Shown in pieces: positions 8,836-17,752 of a DNA stretch of 47,868 bases. Below the pieces are notes generated by a model. That model saw only the letters and a program-made list of their open reading frames with translations, was not told the origin of the DNA and ran no database searches. The stretch lies in assembly GCA_948602995.1 (NCBI GenBank), contig CAPEBR010000026.1, forward strand, positions 1-47,868, read 5' to 3'. A program made the translations under genes and the position numbers. The DNA is from an uncultured Dorea sp. Lineage in GTDB: Bacteria; Bacillota; Clostridia; Lachnospirales; Lachnospiraceae. Position 1 is the first letter of the stretch. Each line of letters starts with the position of its first letter.

Positions 8836-9240
8836 TTAGTTTAATATTTTATATGTTCTATTTACAAAATCGGACTCCCAAAGTTCGCTTTCCCATTTGT
8901 AAACAAGAGTCATTAAATATTGTGCCGTTGATACGCCCCATCTCATTCCGGCTTGTTTGAATCGTCTTTGTACGATTATCTTATTACTGCTTTCAATGGC
9001 TCCACTGCCAATAAAAAATCCCATCTTTGAATACTGGGGATAATCAATATGTCCCTTATTTGAGTCTATATAATGATATAGATTAACAGTATTTTTATGG
9101 GTTTCTTCCGGATCCAATTCGCTAAGAACTTCATCCCATTTTCCTTCTTTGAGTTTTTACATTTGTCTTCAGCCCACGGTATATATTCGGATTCTTTCAT
9201 TTTGAATTTTGCTTTCCCGTATGAGTAGACATTTTCGCTT
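8836..9240 (-). pseudogene. 3' fragment of an ISKra4-like transposase
   Basis: The intact part (9117 down to 8836) reads NLYHYIDSNKGHIDYPQYSKMGFFIGSGAIESSNK... then QRRFKQAGMRW, characteristic of the C-terminal end of ISKra4-family transposases. Upstream on the same strand, in a different frame, are FHLSENVYSYGKAKF and EYIPWAEDKCKN, which belong to the same protein, so there is a frameshift near 9160. The catalytic N-terminal two thirds are missing. It marks the left edge of an AT-rich island. Confidence 0.7.
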
Positions 9241-9535
9241 AGATGAAAAAACCTTCCGGAAAGTATGCCTGTCGTTCAGCTGTCTATAACCCTCCACAAT
9301 TCTGTTTACAGCAACCATATCACAAAGCAAATCTGTTCAGACCAGCTGCTATGCCGATGGTTTGGGACTGTATACGCTTTTTTACGGAAATTCAATGTTT
9401 ATGATATCCGTAGAAAGGGAACCGGCGAACATAGCTTTACTTTTCAGAAAGAGATTAGCTGTCCTTACTAATACTGATTAAATATGCAGTTGTCAATGTG
9501 CCGAGATAGAAAGTCTCACGGATTCAGGTAGTTAT

Positions 9536-9643
9536 TTAAAGATCATTTAAATATGTTAAAATTGTAAATATCAAATTTACCAAAGCTAAAATCTCCATAG
9601 TAGTCATGCCCTTCGAATTATTTGTATTATTTAACTTATTCAT
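9536..9643 (-). CDS. short hydrophobic peptide, possible holin-like toxin
   Basis: A 35-residue frame starts at the ATG at 9643 after GGGGTGAGG at suitable spacing. Its second half, MTTMEILALVNLIFTILTYL, is one membrane helix and resembles the putative holin-like toxin peptides of Firmicutes, which begin MTTYE and end in LLTYI. Translation could also begin at the inner ATG at 9607, giving 23 residues. In that family an antisense RNA usually represses the toxin; none was delimited here. It sits in the AT-rich island, opposite in direction to the TPR gene. Assignment rests on motif resemblance only. Confidence 0.5.
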   Translation of the reverse strand: MNKLNNTNNSKGMTTMEILALVNLIFTILTYLNDL

Positions 9644-9878
9644 ATATACCTCACCCCTTCCTTTGTAAAGAACATCTTTATTTTCATTTTGAACTCTGCA
9701 GATTTTTGCCACCTCCTTATGCAAATATTTTTTATCCGTATTTTCAATTATTAGTTTACTATAGCTATAATTTATTGCACATAATTAATAAAAGATTAAC
9801 TTTATACCCCATTATGCAATAAAACATATTCTTTATTATAAAAATAAATTATTTTCCTTCTATATTTCATTTATTTTA

Positions 9879-9907
9879 TTGACGATTTTTTCGTTAAATA
9901 TTATATT
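9879..9907 (+). promoter_or_regulatory. promoter of the TPR-serine hydrolase pair
   Basis: TTGACG at 9879-9884 and TATATT at 9902-9907 with a 17-base spacer lie about 35 bases before the start codon at 9943. Confidence 0.65.
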
Positions 9908-9942
9908 AATGATAGAAGACTGTACTTGGAAGGTGAATGTTT

Positions 9943-11559
9943 ATGAAAGAAGGAAATTTAAAGCCAATGTATGTAGCATATTATGAAAAAATGAAACCTG
10001 TTATTAAGGTGCCTAAATCACGAAAAAAAGAAAAAGGCACTTCCAGTTATCCAAAACAAGTATATTTTTTTGAATTAATGTTCCCGGAAAAAATTCGAGG
10101 AAATGATTATAAAAGAGTCAATAATCTAAGTTCATTAAATACAATTATATCTAATCAAATAAATAAAGGTGAATTTCGACAAAGCCTAATTGAAAACCTT
10201 TATAACAATAGTAGTAATATAAAAGAAATATACGATTACACTATTAAAGAACTAGAAAAGTACAAAAACTATAGCATTAACTCAATGCTTACTATTTGTA
10301 ACACTTATAAAATTAAAGTTCCGGAAGATATATCATCAGAGCATCTTAAATTACTTATATATTTTTTACAGAAATGTGTAATCGAACACGACCCACTAAC
10401 TACATACATGAAACAGAAAAAAATACAGTCAGCCCATTTAAAAGATTATTTAAAAGAAGTTGTTTGGAAGGATGGAGTTTCCGGGAAAGCCGGAATTAGG
10501 CGGATACTTTATTTAGCGGATCGCTCATTAGAAGAACACACAATTAAAAAGAACCCATTCATCTTGTATGAAGCCGGAGAAATTGAATATTACGGCAGAG
10601 GCAGGACCCATAAACCAAACTATGAAAAGGCCTACAAATATTATAGTGAAGCGGCAGACAATTTTCAGCATCCTTTAGCTCTATGGTCAATGGGCTATAT
10701 TATTATGGAACTAACTGACAAAACAGAAAGTCTGCAAATTCACAACAACTTAACCGAAAAAGAAAAATACGAAAAAGCATTATATTTTTTCAATGAATGC
10801 CTTAAGCAAAATCCCGAGTGCGGAGCTGCGTATAATTCTTTAGGAAAGGCATGCCAAAAAGAAAGCAATAAAATTCCAGATACACTAAAAGAAAAATATA
10901 TATATCAATGGGGGCGTACTCCCATTGATCTGTTCAAAAAAGCGAAAAAATACGGTAATGTATATGGAATGAATAATTATTATGTTTGTTTAATTCAAAA
11001 ATCTATAAGAGAATCAGCGGAACAAAAAAAGAAAACCTTAGCAGAAGCTGTAAGTGTTATCAAGGAAGCGGCAGATCTTCTGAACCCTTGGTCCGCCAAC
11101 CGTTTAGCCGAGATTTATTTTTCGGGAAAAGTTAATGGAATAGAAGGAATTATCTCTCCTGATAAGGAAATGGCAAAAACCTACTACGAAATAGCGGTAT
11201 ATACACATGCGGATGATTCTTGTTAGTGGGGAAATTATAACTATGTCAATAATATATTGTTAAATCCTGAAATAAAAGTTAAAACAAACACTCCAATCGT
11301 AGAAAGCATCAGACTATTAAAAGCTGTTATAGATGATGAAAAAAACTTTGACTTAGAACTAAGGGCAAAAAGCTGTGCCAAACTTGCCCATCTATATTAC
11401 CAGGAACGCAGTTATGATAAAATCAAAGAATTATATATTGGAAATTATTTAAAATTGCAAGAAAAGTTTTACAGTGAAGCAAACTTAGTTAATAGCCTCA
11501 AATGTAAAAGAATTCAGGATAGTTTATCCGAATTTCAAAAAATTTATGAGTCTTTCTGA
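9943..11559 (+). pseudogene. Sel1/TPR-repeat protein interrupted by one in-frame TAG
   Basis: One reading frame runs from the ATG at 9943 (site AAGGTGA) to TGA at 11559, broken only by TAG at 11224-11226. Before it the protein reads ...MAKTYYEIAVYTHADDSC, and after it the same frame continues WGNYNYVNNILLNPEIKVKTN..., which is clearly coding. The first 160 residues are lysine-rich and unrecognised. From about residue 200 there are helical repeats of Sel1/TPR style (YEAGEIEYYGRG...NYEKAYKYYSEAADNFQHPLALWSMGYI; YEKALYFFNECLKQNPECGAAYNSLGKA; ANRLAEIYFSGK). Such repeats mediate protein contacts. CAG to TAG is the simplest cause. A serine hydrolase gene follows 11 bases later, so the two form an operon. 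Base composition is very AT-rich, a sign of transfer. Confidence 0.65.
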
Positions 11560-11570
11560 TAAGGAGATTT

Positions 11571-12824
11571 ATGCGCGAAGATTATATTGATATTTTAATT
11601 TCACATCAAAATTGTTATGCCCAAAATGATGTTAAAAATTTATTTTCCAAAGATGACTATCTCAATTGGTTTCATAATTATAATATTAAAAGCTCAGAAT
11701 CATATATTAAACATGCTGTTTCCAATTTAGTACAAAGTAATTTAACAACAGGTATATCTGTGTCCTGTGGAACCGTTGAAAAAGTACAGTACTATAACTC
11801 AGGATACACTGGGTCAAAAAAGTATCCTGTCTCCAGCAAAACATTAATAGATTTAGCTTCTGTAACAAAAATACTAACTTGTATTGCCTTTTTCATAATA
11901 AATGAACAGATGGGAATCAAGTTAAATATGTCTCTCGATTACTACACTAAAAAATTTAAAAATCTTAGGGATATTAACATTATAGAATTAATGAACTTTT
12001 CGAAATTATTCAAAACCGAAAAAAGAATTGATAAAGCAAATGATTATGAAGAAGCTCTCAGTCTTCTGCATAATATAACATATATTAATATAAACTCACC
12101 AATATATTCAGATATGGGCGCAATGATTTTAGGTATTCTATTTGAAACTATAGTACAAACGCCATTAAGCATTTTTATAAAAACAGAAATTTTCGATAAA
12201 CTACACATGAATCTATCAGGATTCCAATGTGTGGATAATTGCTCTGAACATTGCATGGATTATAGTAATGAGTACAGATTTAAAAATCAGAAACTTTTAA
12301 AAATAGAAAATTCCATTGGTTTAATACATGATCCAAAAGTCAGAATCTTATCTGAGAAATGTCCATTTGTAGGTCATGCTGGAATATTTTCTACAGCAGA
12401 AGATATCAGTATTCTCAGTCAACATTTACTGCGAGGCGATATTATTTCAATAGAATCTTTAAATAAAATAGGAAGCTTCGAATTCCAGGCACCTTCTACA
12501 GGTTCACAACGCTTTGGGCTTTTGTGTTATACTAAAAATCCCACAAAACATTTATCAGAAGTTCCACATCAATTATCTGGAAATGCATTTGCCATATCAG
12601 GTTATACAGGATGCTCATTGTTGCTTGATCCCTTGAATAAGTTATTTATTTTTATTGGAGGGAATCGATTAAACAATCGGATTTCAAAAACGGATTTGGA
12701 CATAAATTTCTTTCCTGACAATGCTTTATATTATAATGGTCAAAAATATATAGTAAGCCAAAATTTCGTATTTGAAAAGGACAAATTACAAGAAGATCTC
12801 TTACTATCATTGCTTTGTCGATGA
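11571..12824 (+). CDS. serine hydrolase of the beta-lactamase/CubicO family
   Basis: 417 residues. The nucleophile motif SxxK is in LASVTKILTC (about residues 98-101), the second motif appears as Y-S-D in PIYSDMGAMILG, and GHAGIFSTAEDISILSQ holds the third (HAG). This set fits the CubicO/EstB-like group, which includes esterases, D-amino peptidases and peptide-modifying hydrolases rather than resistance beta-lactamases. No signal peptide or membrane segment is evident, so a cytoplasmic place is likely. It is the second gene after the TPR gene and shares its AT-rich composition. Substrate unknown; a partner role with the TPR protein is inferred from the operon only. Confidence 0.8.
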   Translation: MREDYIDILISHQNCYAQNDVKNLFSKDDYLNWFHNYNIKSSESYIKHAVSNLVQSNLTTGISVSCGTVEKVQYYNSGYTGSKKYPVSSKTLIDLASVTKILTCIAFFIINEQMGIKLNMSLDYYTKKFKNLRDINIIELMNFSKLFKTEKRIDKANDYEEALSLLHNITYININSPIYSDMGAMILGILFETIVQTPLSIFIKTEIFDKLHMNLSGFQCVDNCSEHCMDYSNEYRFKNQKLLKIENSIGLIHDPKVRILSEKCPFVGHAGIFSTAEDISILSQHLLRGDIISIESLNKIGSFEFQAPSTGSQRFGLLCYTKNPTKHLSEVPHQLSGNAFAISGYTGCSLLLDPLNKLFIFIGGNRLNNRISKTDLDINFFPDNALYYNGQKYIVSQNFVFEKDKLQEDLLLSLLCR

Positions 12825-12833
12825 TTATATTTA

Positions 12834-13037
12834 TCAAGCTCATAGGCATGGACAATCAGGAGTTTTTCCAGGGAACGGGCTTTTGAGCCGGCAGTTTTTC
12901 TGCCGAAGTGTCCGGTGGAGCCATTCCTTATCCGTCTGTTTTCTGCGGGACTGCCTTTTTTCAGCATCCCAGTAGCTGATGGACTCATAAACATAGGTGG
13001 TATCGGTATCCTTATGGTATTGTTTGATAATGGTCAT
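12834..13037 (-). pseudogene. N-terminal fragment of an IS1634-like transposase
   Basis: From the ATG at 13037, after GAAGGAGACTG, the frame reads MTIIKQYHKDTDTTYVYES and SYWDAEKRQSRRK, matching the first 35 residues of IS1634-family transposases, then runs into unrelated sequence. The rest of the element is missing. It borders the AT-rich island on its right side. Confidence 0.65.
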
Positions 13038-13058
13038 GATAGCAGTCTCCTTCTTTCG

Positions 13059-13106
13059 TACTCGTTACAATTAATATATTTATCACATCACTTATTGTAA
13101 CGAGTA
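13059..13106. repeat. 13-bp inverted repeat before the IS1634-like fragment
   Basis: TACTCGTTACAAT (13059-13071) and ATTGTAACGAGTA (13094-13106) are exact inverted copies separated by 22 bases, directly upstream of the transposase fragment on its strand. It could be an element end or an operator. Confidence 0.55.
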
Positions 13107-13202
13107 TCTATAATAAAGTGACATAAATATCCACAAAATATATCACTTGTAATTGTGCACTTTTTTCATAAAAGAGCAAGCCCGAAGGCCTGCCTTAGTA
13201 AC

Positions 13203-13980
13203 CACGACAAACGCATGAGTAAATAAATTGTGAACAAGCCTCTTTTCTGATAAAATAAAAGGGGCGTTGTTTATGGAGGAATTATTAAACTGGATGGAAT
13301 ATATTGAAGATGTGCGTCAAAAAAAAGAAAGTCCGGCATTTGCTAAAGGATATTCTTGTGATTGTTTTGTTTGCCACACTCGTAAATGCAGATGACTGGG
13401 TAGAGATTGCACTGTTTGCACAGGTATATGAAGAGTAGAGCCGTGAAGACGGTTTCAGCCTGGGACAGAAAGCAGTGAGTGAAAAGAGCAATGAGATTAC
13501 AGCAATTTCGGAACTAATAGAAAGGTTTCAAATAAAGGGACAGATCATTACGATAGATGCAATGGGAACGCAGACAGCAATCGTAGAAAAAATCTAGGGA
13601 AAAAGGGAAGATAGAGACACGGGAATATTACCAGACAGAAGATATCCGATGGATGATACGGAAAAAAGATTGGAAAGGGCTGAAAAGCATAGCGATGGAA
13701 AGAAAAAGCATAGAAAAGAATGGGAGAAAGGAAACGGAATACCGGTATTTTATCAGCAGCCTAAAAGGAGACACAGAAACCATAAGCCGTGCAGTAAGAG
13801 GCCATTGGAGCATAGAGAGCATGCACTGGCATCCGGATGTAACATTTCGAGAAGACGCAAACGCAACACTGGAGAAAATGTCAGCGCAGAATCTGAATAT
13901 AATCAGGAAATGGAGCTTAAGCATATTAAAGCTAATGGAACTTACAAAAAAGAAATTATCAATGAAGAAAGTTTGTCGTG
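13203..13980 (+). mobile_element. decayed ISAs1-family element with 9-bp target duplication
   Basis: The ends CACGACAAAC (13203-13212) and GTTTGTCGTG (13971-13980) are 10-bp inverted repeats. The flanks are identical CTTAGTAAC copies (13194-13202 and 13981-13989), a 9-bp target duplication, within the 8-10 bp known for ISAs1 elements. The inside is a broken transposase gene: MEELLNWMEYIEDVRQKK at 13273, then a shift in an A run to the frame HLLKDILVIVLFATLVNADDW, a large internal deletion, and a C-terminal part (13653-13985) with ISSLKGDTETISRAVRGHW and SIESMHWHPDVTFREDAN, a typical ISAs1 C-terminus. At 778 bp it is much shorter than a full element and cannot move on its own. Confidence 0.75.
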
Positions 13981-13985
13981 CTTAG
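13273..13985 (+). pseudogene. ISAs1-family transposase relic
   Basis: The start codon at 13273 is followed within 30 codons by a frameshift in an A-rich tract, then stop codons. The middle of the protein is missing, and the C-terminal third is retained in one frame from about 13653, ending at MKKVCRA and TAG. The stop TAG lies in the duplicated target CTTAGTAAC, outside the element. Confidence 0.7.
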
Positions 13986-13989
13986 TAAC

Positions 13990-14153
13990 CTGCAATTAGT
14001 CTTTTGCATTAAATTGTATAAATTCATCAGAAGTTGATCGCTATAATGCAGGCTATTTAAGAGAAAATATGTCGTTTATTGCATCAATTCGTCTCATAAT
14101 TGTGTATATAATAAGTGAAATATTACATGATTTTGGCAAAAGACTAATTGCAG
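13990..14153. mobile_element. 164-bp MITE-like element beside the ISAs1 relic
   Basis: It is bounded by perfect 18-bp inverted repeats, CTGCAATTAGTCTTTTGC (13990-14007) and its reverse complement (14136-14153). It is flanked by direct TTAGTAAC copies (13982-13989 and 14154-14161), an 8-bp target duplication. There is no coding sequence. It ends nine bases before the -35 box of the riboflavin operon promoter, so it may shape upstream contacts of that promoter. Confidence 0.75.
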
Positions 14154-14169
14154 TTAGTAACTAATATCC

Positions 14170-14198
14170 TTGCATTTTTGCACATGCAGGTGTATAAT
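14170..14198 (+). promoter_or_regulatory. riboflavin operon promoter
   Basis: TTGCAT at 14170-14175 and TATAAT at 14193-14198 are separated by 17 bases. The start of transcription would be near 14205, 14 bases before the FMN aptamer. Confidence 0.75.
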
Positions 14199-14218
14199 AA
14201 TACACATAAAAAGAGAAA

Positions 14219-14325
14219 ATCTTCAGGGCAGGGTGTAATTCCCTACCGGCGGTAGAGCCCGCGAGCCGTAAGGTATGATCCGGTGAGATTCCGGAGCCGA
14301 CAGTATAGTCTGGATGAAAGAAGAT
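14219..14325 (+). promoter_or_regulatory. FMN riboswitch (RFN element)
   Basis: Conserved RFN blocks are present in order: CAGGGCAGGGTGTAATTCCC, TACCGGCGGTA, GCCCGCGAGCC, GATCCGGTGAGATTCCGGAG, CCGACAGT and a closing GGATGAAAGAAGAT. The basal stem is ATCTTC (14219-14224) with GAAGAT (14320-14325). FMN binding is known to favour termination. A terminator hairpin follows 37 bases later, so the switch acts on transcription of ribD-ribE-ribBA-ribH. Confidence 0.97.
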
Positions 14326-14361
14326 GATGACATCATGACCATAACATGATAGTTGCTGATA

Positions 14362-14397
14362 TGCTCTGAATGGAAACAGACCGTTCAGAGCTTTTTT
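14362..14397 (+). terminator. riboswitch expression-platform terminator
   Basis: GCTCTGAA (14363-14370) and TTCAGAGC (14384-14391), extended by further pairs, form an 11-bp stem followed by six T residues. It is the FMN-controlled terminator. Confidence 0.9.
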
Positions 14398-14433
14398 GTG
14401 ATATGAAACTTCGATTCCTATATCACAACGATG

Positions 14434-14465
14434 AAAGCCCCCTGCAGATTTTTGCAGGGGGCTTT
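14434..14465 (+). terminator. second hairpin before ribD
   Basis: AAAGCCCCCTGCA pairs perfectly over 13 bp with TGCAGGGGGCTTT, around a short T-rich loop. It is very stable and lies between the riboswitch terminator and ribD. A weaker inverted repeat, TTGTGATA/TATCACAA, lies just before it (14395-14428). Having a second, apparently constitutive stem after the switch is uncommon; it could be an extra terminator or a processing/stability element. Confidence 0.65.
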
Positions 14466-14532
14466 GCATGTAACAGACCGGTTAGTCTGAAAAACTGCCC
14501 TGTGACTCTTTGAAAGAAAGGAGAGATGTGGA

Positions 14533-15639
14533 TTGACAGATCAGGATTATATGCTCCGTGCCATAGAGCTTGCGAAGCGGGGAATGGGATGGACGAACCC
14601 GAATCCCATGGTAGGCGCGGTAATTGTCCGGGACGGGAGGATTATCGGGGAAGGATATCACACAAGATGCGGGGAGCCTCATGCAGAGCGGGAGGCAATT
14701 GCACGCCTTACAGAGCCAGCATCAGGAGCAACGCTGTATGTTACCCTGGAACCGTGCTGCCATCATGGCAAGACCCCTCCCTGTACAGAGGCAATTTTAG
14801 AGCAGGGGATTACAAGAGTCGTAATCGGCTCCAGGGATCCGAACCCCAAAGTTTCGGGAAAAGGCGTAAGGCAGCTGAGAGAGGGCGGCATACAGGTGGA
14901 GGAGGACTTCATGAGGGAGGAATGCGACCGTATCAATCCTGTATTTTTTCATTATATAACAGAAAAGCAGCCCTATGTAGTGCTGAAATATGCCATGACT
15001 GTGGACGGCAAGATTGCGACCAGGACAGGCGCATCCAGATGGATTACTGGGGAACCGGCGCGCAGAAGGGTGCAGATGCTCCGGCACACATATATGGGAA
15101 TCATGGCAGGGAGTGGAACCGTGCTTTCGGATGATCCATTGTTAAATGTCCGGACAGAAGGAATGAAAAGCCCTGTCAGAATTATCTGTGACAGCACTCT
15201 GAGGCTCCCTCTTGACAGTCAGATCTGCAGGACGGCAGGGGAGTACCCGACAATTGTGGTCTGTGCTGATGCCAGTGAAAAGAAGAAAAAAGAGCTGAAA
15301 GCCTGCAAAATTAAGGTAATAGAACTTCCGGATGCAGACGGGAGAGTGGATTTAAGGAGACTGATGCAGTACCTGGGAGGACAGGGTATTGATAGTATTC
15401 TTCTGGAAGGCGGGGGAAGACTTGCAGAAAGCGCCCTGCGCGCAGGGATTGTACAGGAGATAAAAGCCTTTATTGCCCCGAAAATTTTTGGAGGAGCCGA
15501 GGCAAAAACACCGGTGGAGGGACAGGGAGTTGACGATCCGGACAGTGCATATATGCTGAAGCTTCAGAAAATGTCCATGACCGGAGAAGATATCCTGTTG
15601 GAATATAAAGTTCAGAATTCCAGTTTACGGCACACATAA
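14533..15639 (+). CDS. ribD: bifunctional riboflavin deaminase/reductase
   Basis: Performs the second and third steps of riboflavin synthesis: deamination of the pyrimidine and NADPH-dependent reduction of its ribosyl side chain. The N-terminal deaminase carries the zinc site H50-A-E52 and C75/C84 (PHAEREA; PCCHHGKTPPC). The reductase domain follows from about residue 145 (KYAMTVDGKIATRTGASRWITG; ILLEGGGRLAESALRAG). At 368 residues it has normal length. The start is a TTG at 14533 after AAGGAGAG; an in-frame ATG at 14551 is possible but would trim the N-terminal helix. First gene of the FMN-regulated operon. Confidence 0.96.
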   Translation: MTDQDYMLRAIELAKRGMGWTNPNPMVGAVIVRDGRIIGEGYHTRCGEPHAEREAIARLTEPASGATLYVTLEPCCHHGKTPPCTEAILEQGITRVVIGSRDPNPKVSGKGVRQLREGGIQVEEDFMREECDRINPVFFHYITEKQPYVVLKYAMTVDGKIATRTGASRWITGEPARRRVQMLRHTYMGIMAGSGTVLSDDPLLNVRTEGMKSPVRIICDSTLRLPLDSQICRTAGEYPTIVVCADASEKKKKELKACKIKVIELPDADGRVDLRRLMQYLGGQGIDSILLEGGGRLAESALRAGIVQEIKAFIAPKIFGGAEAKTPVEGQGVDDPDSAYMLKLQKMSMTGEDILLEYKVQNSSLRHT

Positions 15640-15697
15640 CACGTATAGGCCGTGCATTTTTAGGGCAATATAATTCGCGGTGAAAGAAGGTAAGAGG

Positions 15698-16366
15698 ATG
15701 TTTACAGGTATTATAGAGGAGATCGGACAGATAAGACGTCTGTCACTTGCGGGAAGTTCCGGGGAGATTGGAATACGGGCAAAAAGGGTGTTGGAGGGTA
15801 CTAAAATCGGTGATAGTATTGCCGTAAACGGAATCTGTCTGACCGTGACAGCTTTAAGGCCGGACGGCTTCACGGCGGACGTTATGGCTGAGACTGTAAG
15901 GAGGAGCAGCCTTAAGGCCTCTGGTGCAGGAGATCTGGTGAACCTGGAGAGGGCGATGGCAGCGGATGGGAGATTCGGAGGCCATATTGTAAGCGGGCAT
16001 ATCGATGGTACAGGACGGATCCGGTCAGTCAGGAAAGAAGAAAATGCGGTATGGATTACCATTGAGACCCCGCAGGAAATTCTGCGGCTGATTGTGGAAA
16101 AAGGATCCATCTGTATCGACGGGATTAGCCTGACAGTGGCGGCAGTATCCGAGGGGGCGTTTCAGGTGTCTGTAATCCCCCATACAGGAGAGGAGACAAC
16201 CCTGCTTGGAAAAAGTCCGGGGGATATAGTCAACCTGGAAAATGATGTAGTAGGAAAATACGTAGAAAAACTGCTTGGGTTTGGACAGAAGGAGGAAAAC
16301 GCGCCTGCCCGGAATCATAAATCAGGGGGAATTACCATGCAGTTTCTGGAGGAGAACGGGATATAG
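15698..16366 (+). CDS. ribE: riboflavin synthase, alpha subunit
   Basis: Dismutates two molecules of dimethylribityllumazine to riboflavin. The ATG at 15698 gives the canonical MFTGIIEEIGQI, and a GTG 18 bases upstream in frame is rejected. Two lumazine-binding repeats are visible, each with NGICLTV or DGISLTV and a GGHIVSGHIDGTG-like or GEETTLLGKSPGD segment. The 222 residues match the family. Second gene of the rib operon, 58 bases after ribD. Confidence 0.96.
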   Translation: MFTGIIEEIGQIRRLSLAGSSGEIGIRAKRVLEGTKIGDSIAVNGICLTVTALRPDGFTADVMAETVRRSSLKASGAGDLVNLERAMAADGRFGGHIVSGHIDGTGRIRSVRKEENAVWITIETPQEILRLIVEKGSICIDGISLTVAAVSEGAFQVSVIPHTGEETTLLGKSPGDIVNLENDVVGKYVEKLLGFGQKEENAPARNHKSGGITMQFLEENGI

Positions 16367-16506
16367 GAATCATCCAGCCCATTTAAAAGTCGCTTTCAGC
16401 CAGAGGCTGGATGCTGAAAACCACCACTTTATCGGCTCGGATGCCGTGCAGCAGGGTGTACGGCCCCGTGAATAGCAGCGAATCATTACAAAAGGAGGAG
16501 AAAAAG

Positions 16507-17718
16507 ATGAGCTATCAATATAATACGATCGAGGAGGCGCTTAAGGAGCTGCGTGCAGGGAAGATTATCCTTGTAACAGACGACCCTGACAGGGAGAATG
16601 AAGGGGATATGATCTGCGCCGCAGAGTATGCGACACAGGAGAATATCAACTTCATGGCATGTCATGCAAAGGGGCTGATCTGTACTCCCATGAGTGCACA
16701 GATTGCCGGAAAGCTCGGCCTGCCGCAGATGGTATCAGAGAATACAGATAATCATACAACAGCATTTACCGTATCTGTTGACCATGCGGATACAACAACC
16801 GGAATCTCTGCCGCAGAGCGTTCCTATACCATGATGAAATGCGCGGATGAGAGTACGAAACCAGAAGACTTACGCCGGCCCGGACATGTATTTCCGCTGG
16901 TATCCAGGCGGGGAGGCGTGCTTGTAAGAGGAGGACACACAGAGGCGACCACGGATCTAATGCGGCTTGCAGGGCTTAAGGAGTGCGGAATCTGCTGTGA
17001 GATTATGGAGGATGACGGAACCATGATGCGGGCCCCGGGCCTGTGGAAGCTTGCAGAAAGGTTTGGGCTGAAATTTATTACAATTAAAGATCTGCAGGAC
17101 TATCTGAGGATTCATGAAAAGCACGTTTCACGCGAGGCATGTGCGGACATGCCGACAAAATATGGACACTTTCAGATATATGGTTATGTAAATGATATTA
17201 CCGGGGAGCATCATGTGGCTCTTGTAAAGGGGGAGATCGGTGATGGGGAGGATGTCCTTTGCCGGGTGCACTCAGAATGCCTGACCGGGGATACCTTTGG
17301 CTCTCTTAGATGTGATTGCGGGAACCAGCTTCAGACCGCCATGAGGCAGGTGGAAGAGGAAGGCAGGGGAGTCATTCTCTACATGCGCCAGGAAGGCAGA
17401 GGGATTGGCCTGATCAACAAGCTGAAGGCCTATGAACTCCAGGAGCGCGGAATGGATACAGTAGAGGCGAATATAGAGCTTGGATTTGCACCAGACCTGC
17501 GGGAGTACTGGGCAGGCGCACAGATTCTGTCAGATCTTGGAGTAAAATCGCTCAGGCTTCTTACGAACAATCCGGATAAAGTATACGGAATCAGTGGTTT
17601 CGGACTGGAAATCAGGGAGCGCGTGCCCATTGAGGTTGCACCGCAGAAATATGATGAATTTTACATGAAGACAAAACAGATGAAGATGGGACACATTTTT
17701 AATGAAATAAGATTGTAA
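16507..17718 (+). CDS. ribBA: bifunctional DHBP synthase / GTP cyclohydrolase II
   Basis: Provides both riboflavin precursors: the four-carbon unit from ribulose 5-phosphate and the pyrimidine from GTP. The N-terminal half has DDPDRENEGD (26-35) and the HTEAT motif of DHBP synthase; the C-terminal half has the zinc cysteines in CLTGDTFGSLRCDCGNQLQ and RQEGRGIGL of GTP cyclohydrolase II. The ATG at 16507 after AAAGGAGGAG gives 403 residues; a further upstream in-frame start would add unrelated residues. The 140-base gap before it has an inverted pair CATCCAGCC/GGCTGGATG (16371-16412). Confidence 0.96.
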   Translation: MSYQYNTIEEALKELRAGKIILVTDDPDRENEGDMICAAEYATQENINFMACHAKGLICTPMSAQIAGKLGLPQMVSENTDNHTTAFTVSVDHADTTTGISAAERSYTMMKCADESTKPEDLRRPGHVFPLVSRRGGVLVRGGHTEATTDLMRLAGLKECGICCEIMEDDGTMMRAPGLWKLAERFGLKFITIKDLQDYLRIHEKHVSREACADMPTKYGHFQIYGYVNDITGEHHVALVKGEIGDGEDVLCRVHSECLTGDTFGSLRCDCGNQLQTAMRQVEEEGRGVILYMRQEGRGIGLINKLKAYELQERGMDTVEANIELGFAPDLREYWAGAQILSDLGVKSLRLLTNNPDKVYGISGFGLEIRERVPIEVAPQKYDEFYMKTKQMKMGHIFNEIRL

Positions 17719-17752
17719 CTATGAAGGTACAAAATAAGCTATACTGCACGCC

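Noticed and set aside
11571..12824. beta-lactamase resistance gene
   Set aside because: The SxxK, YSD and HAG pattern and lack of a signal peptide fit CubicO-type hydrolases rather than secreted resistance enzymes.
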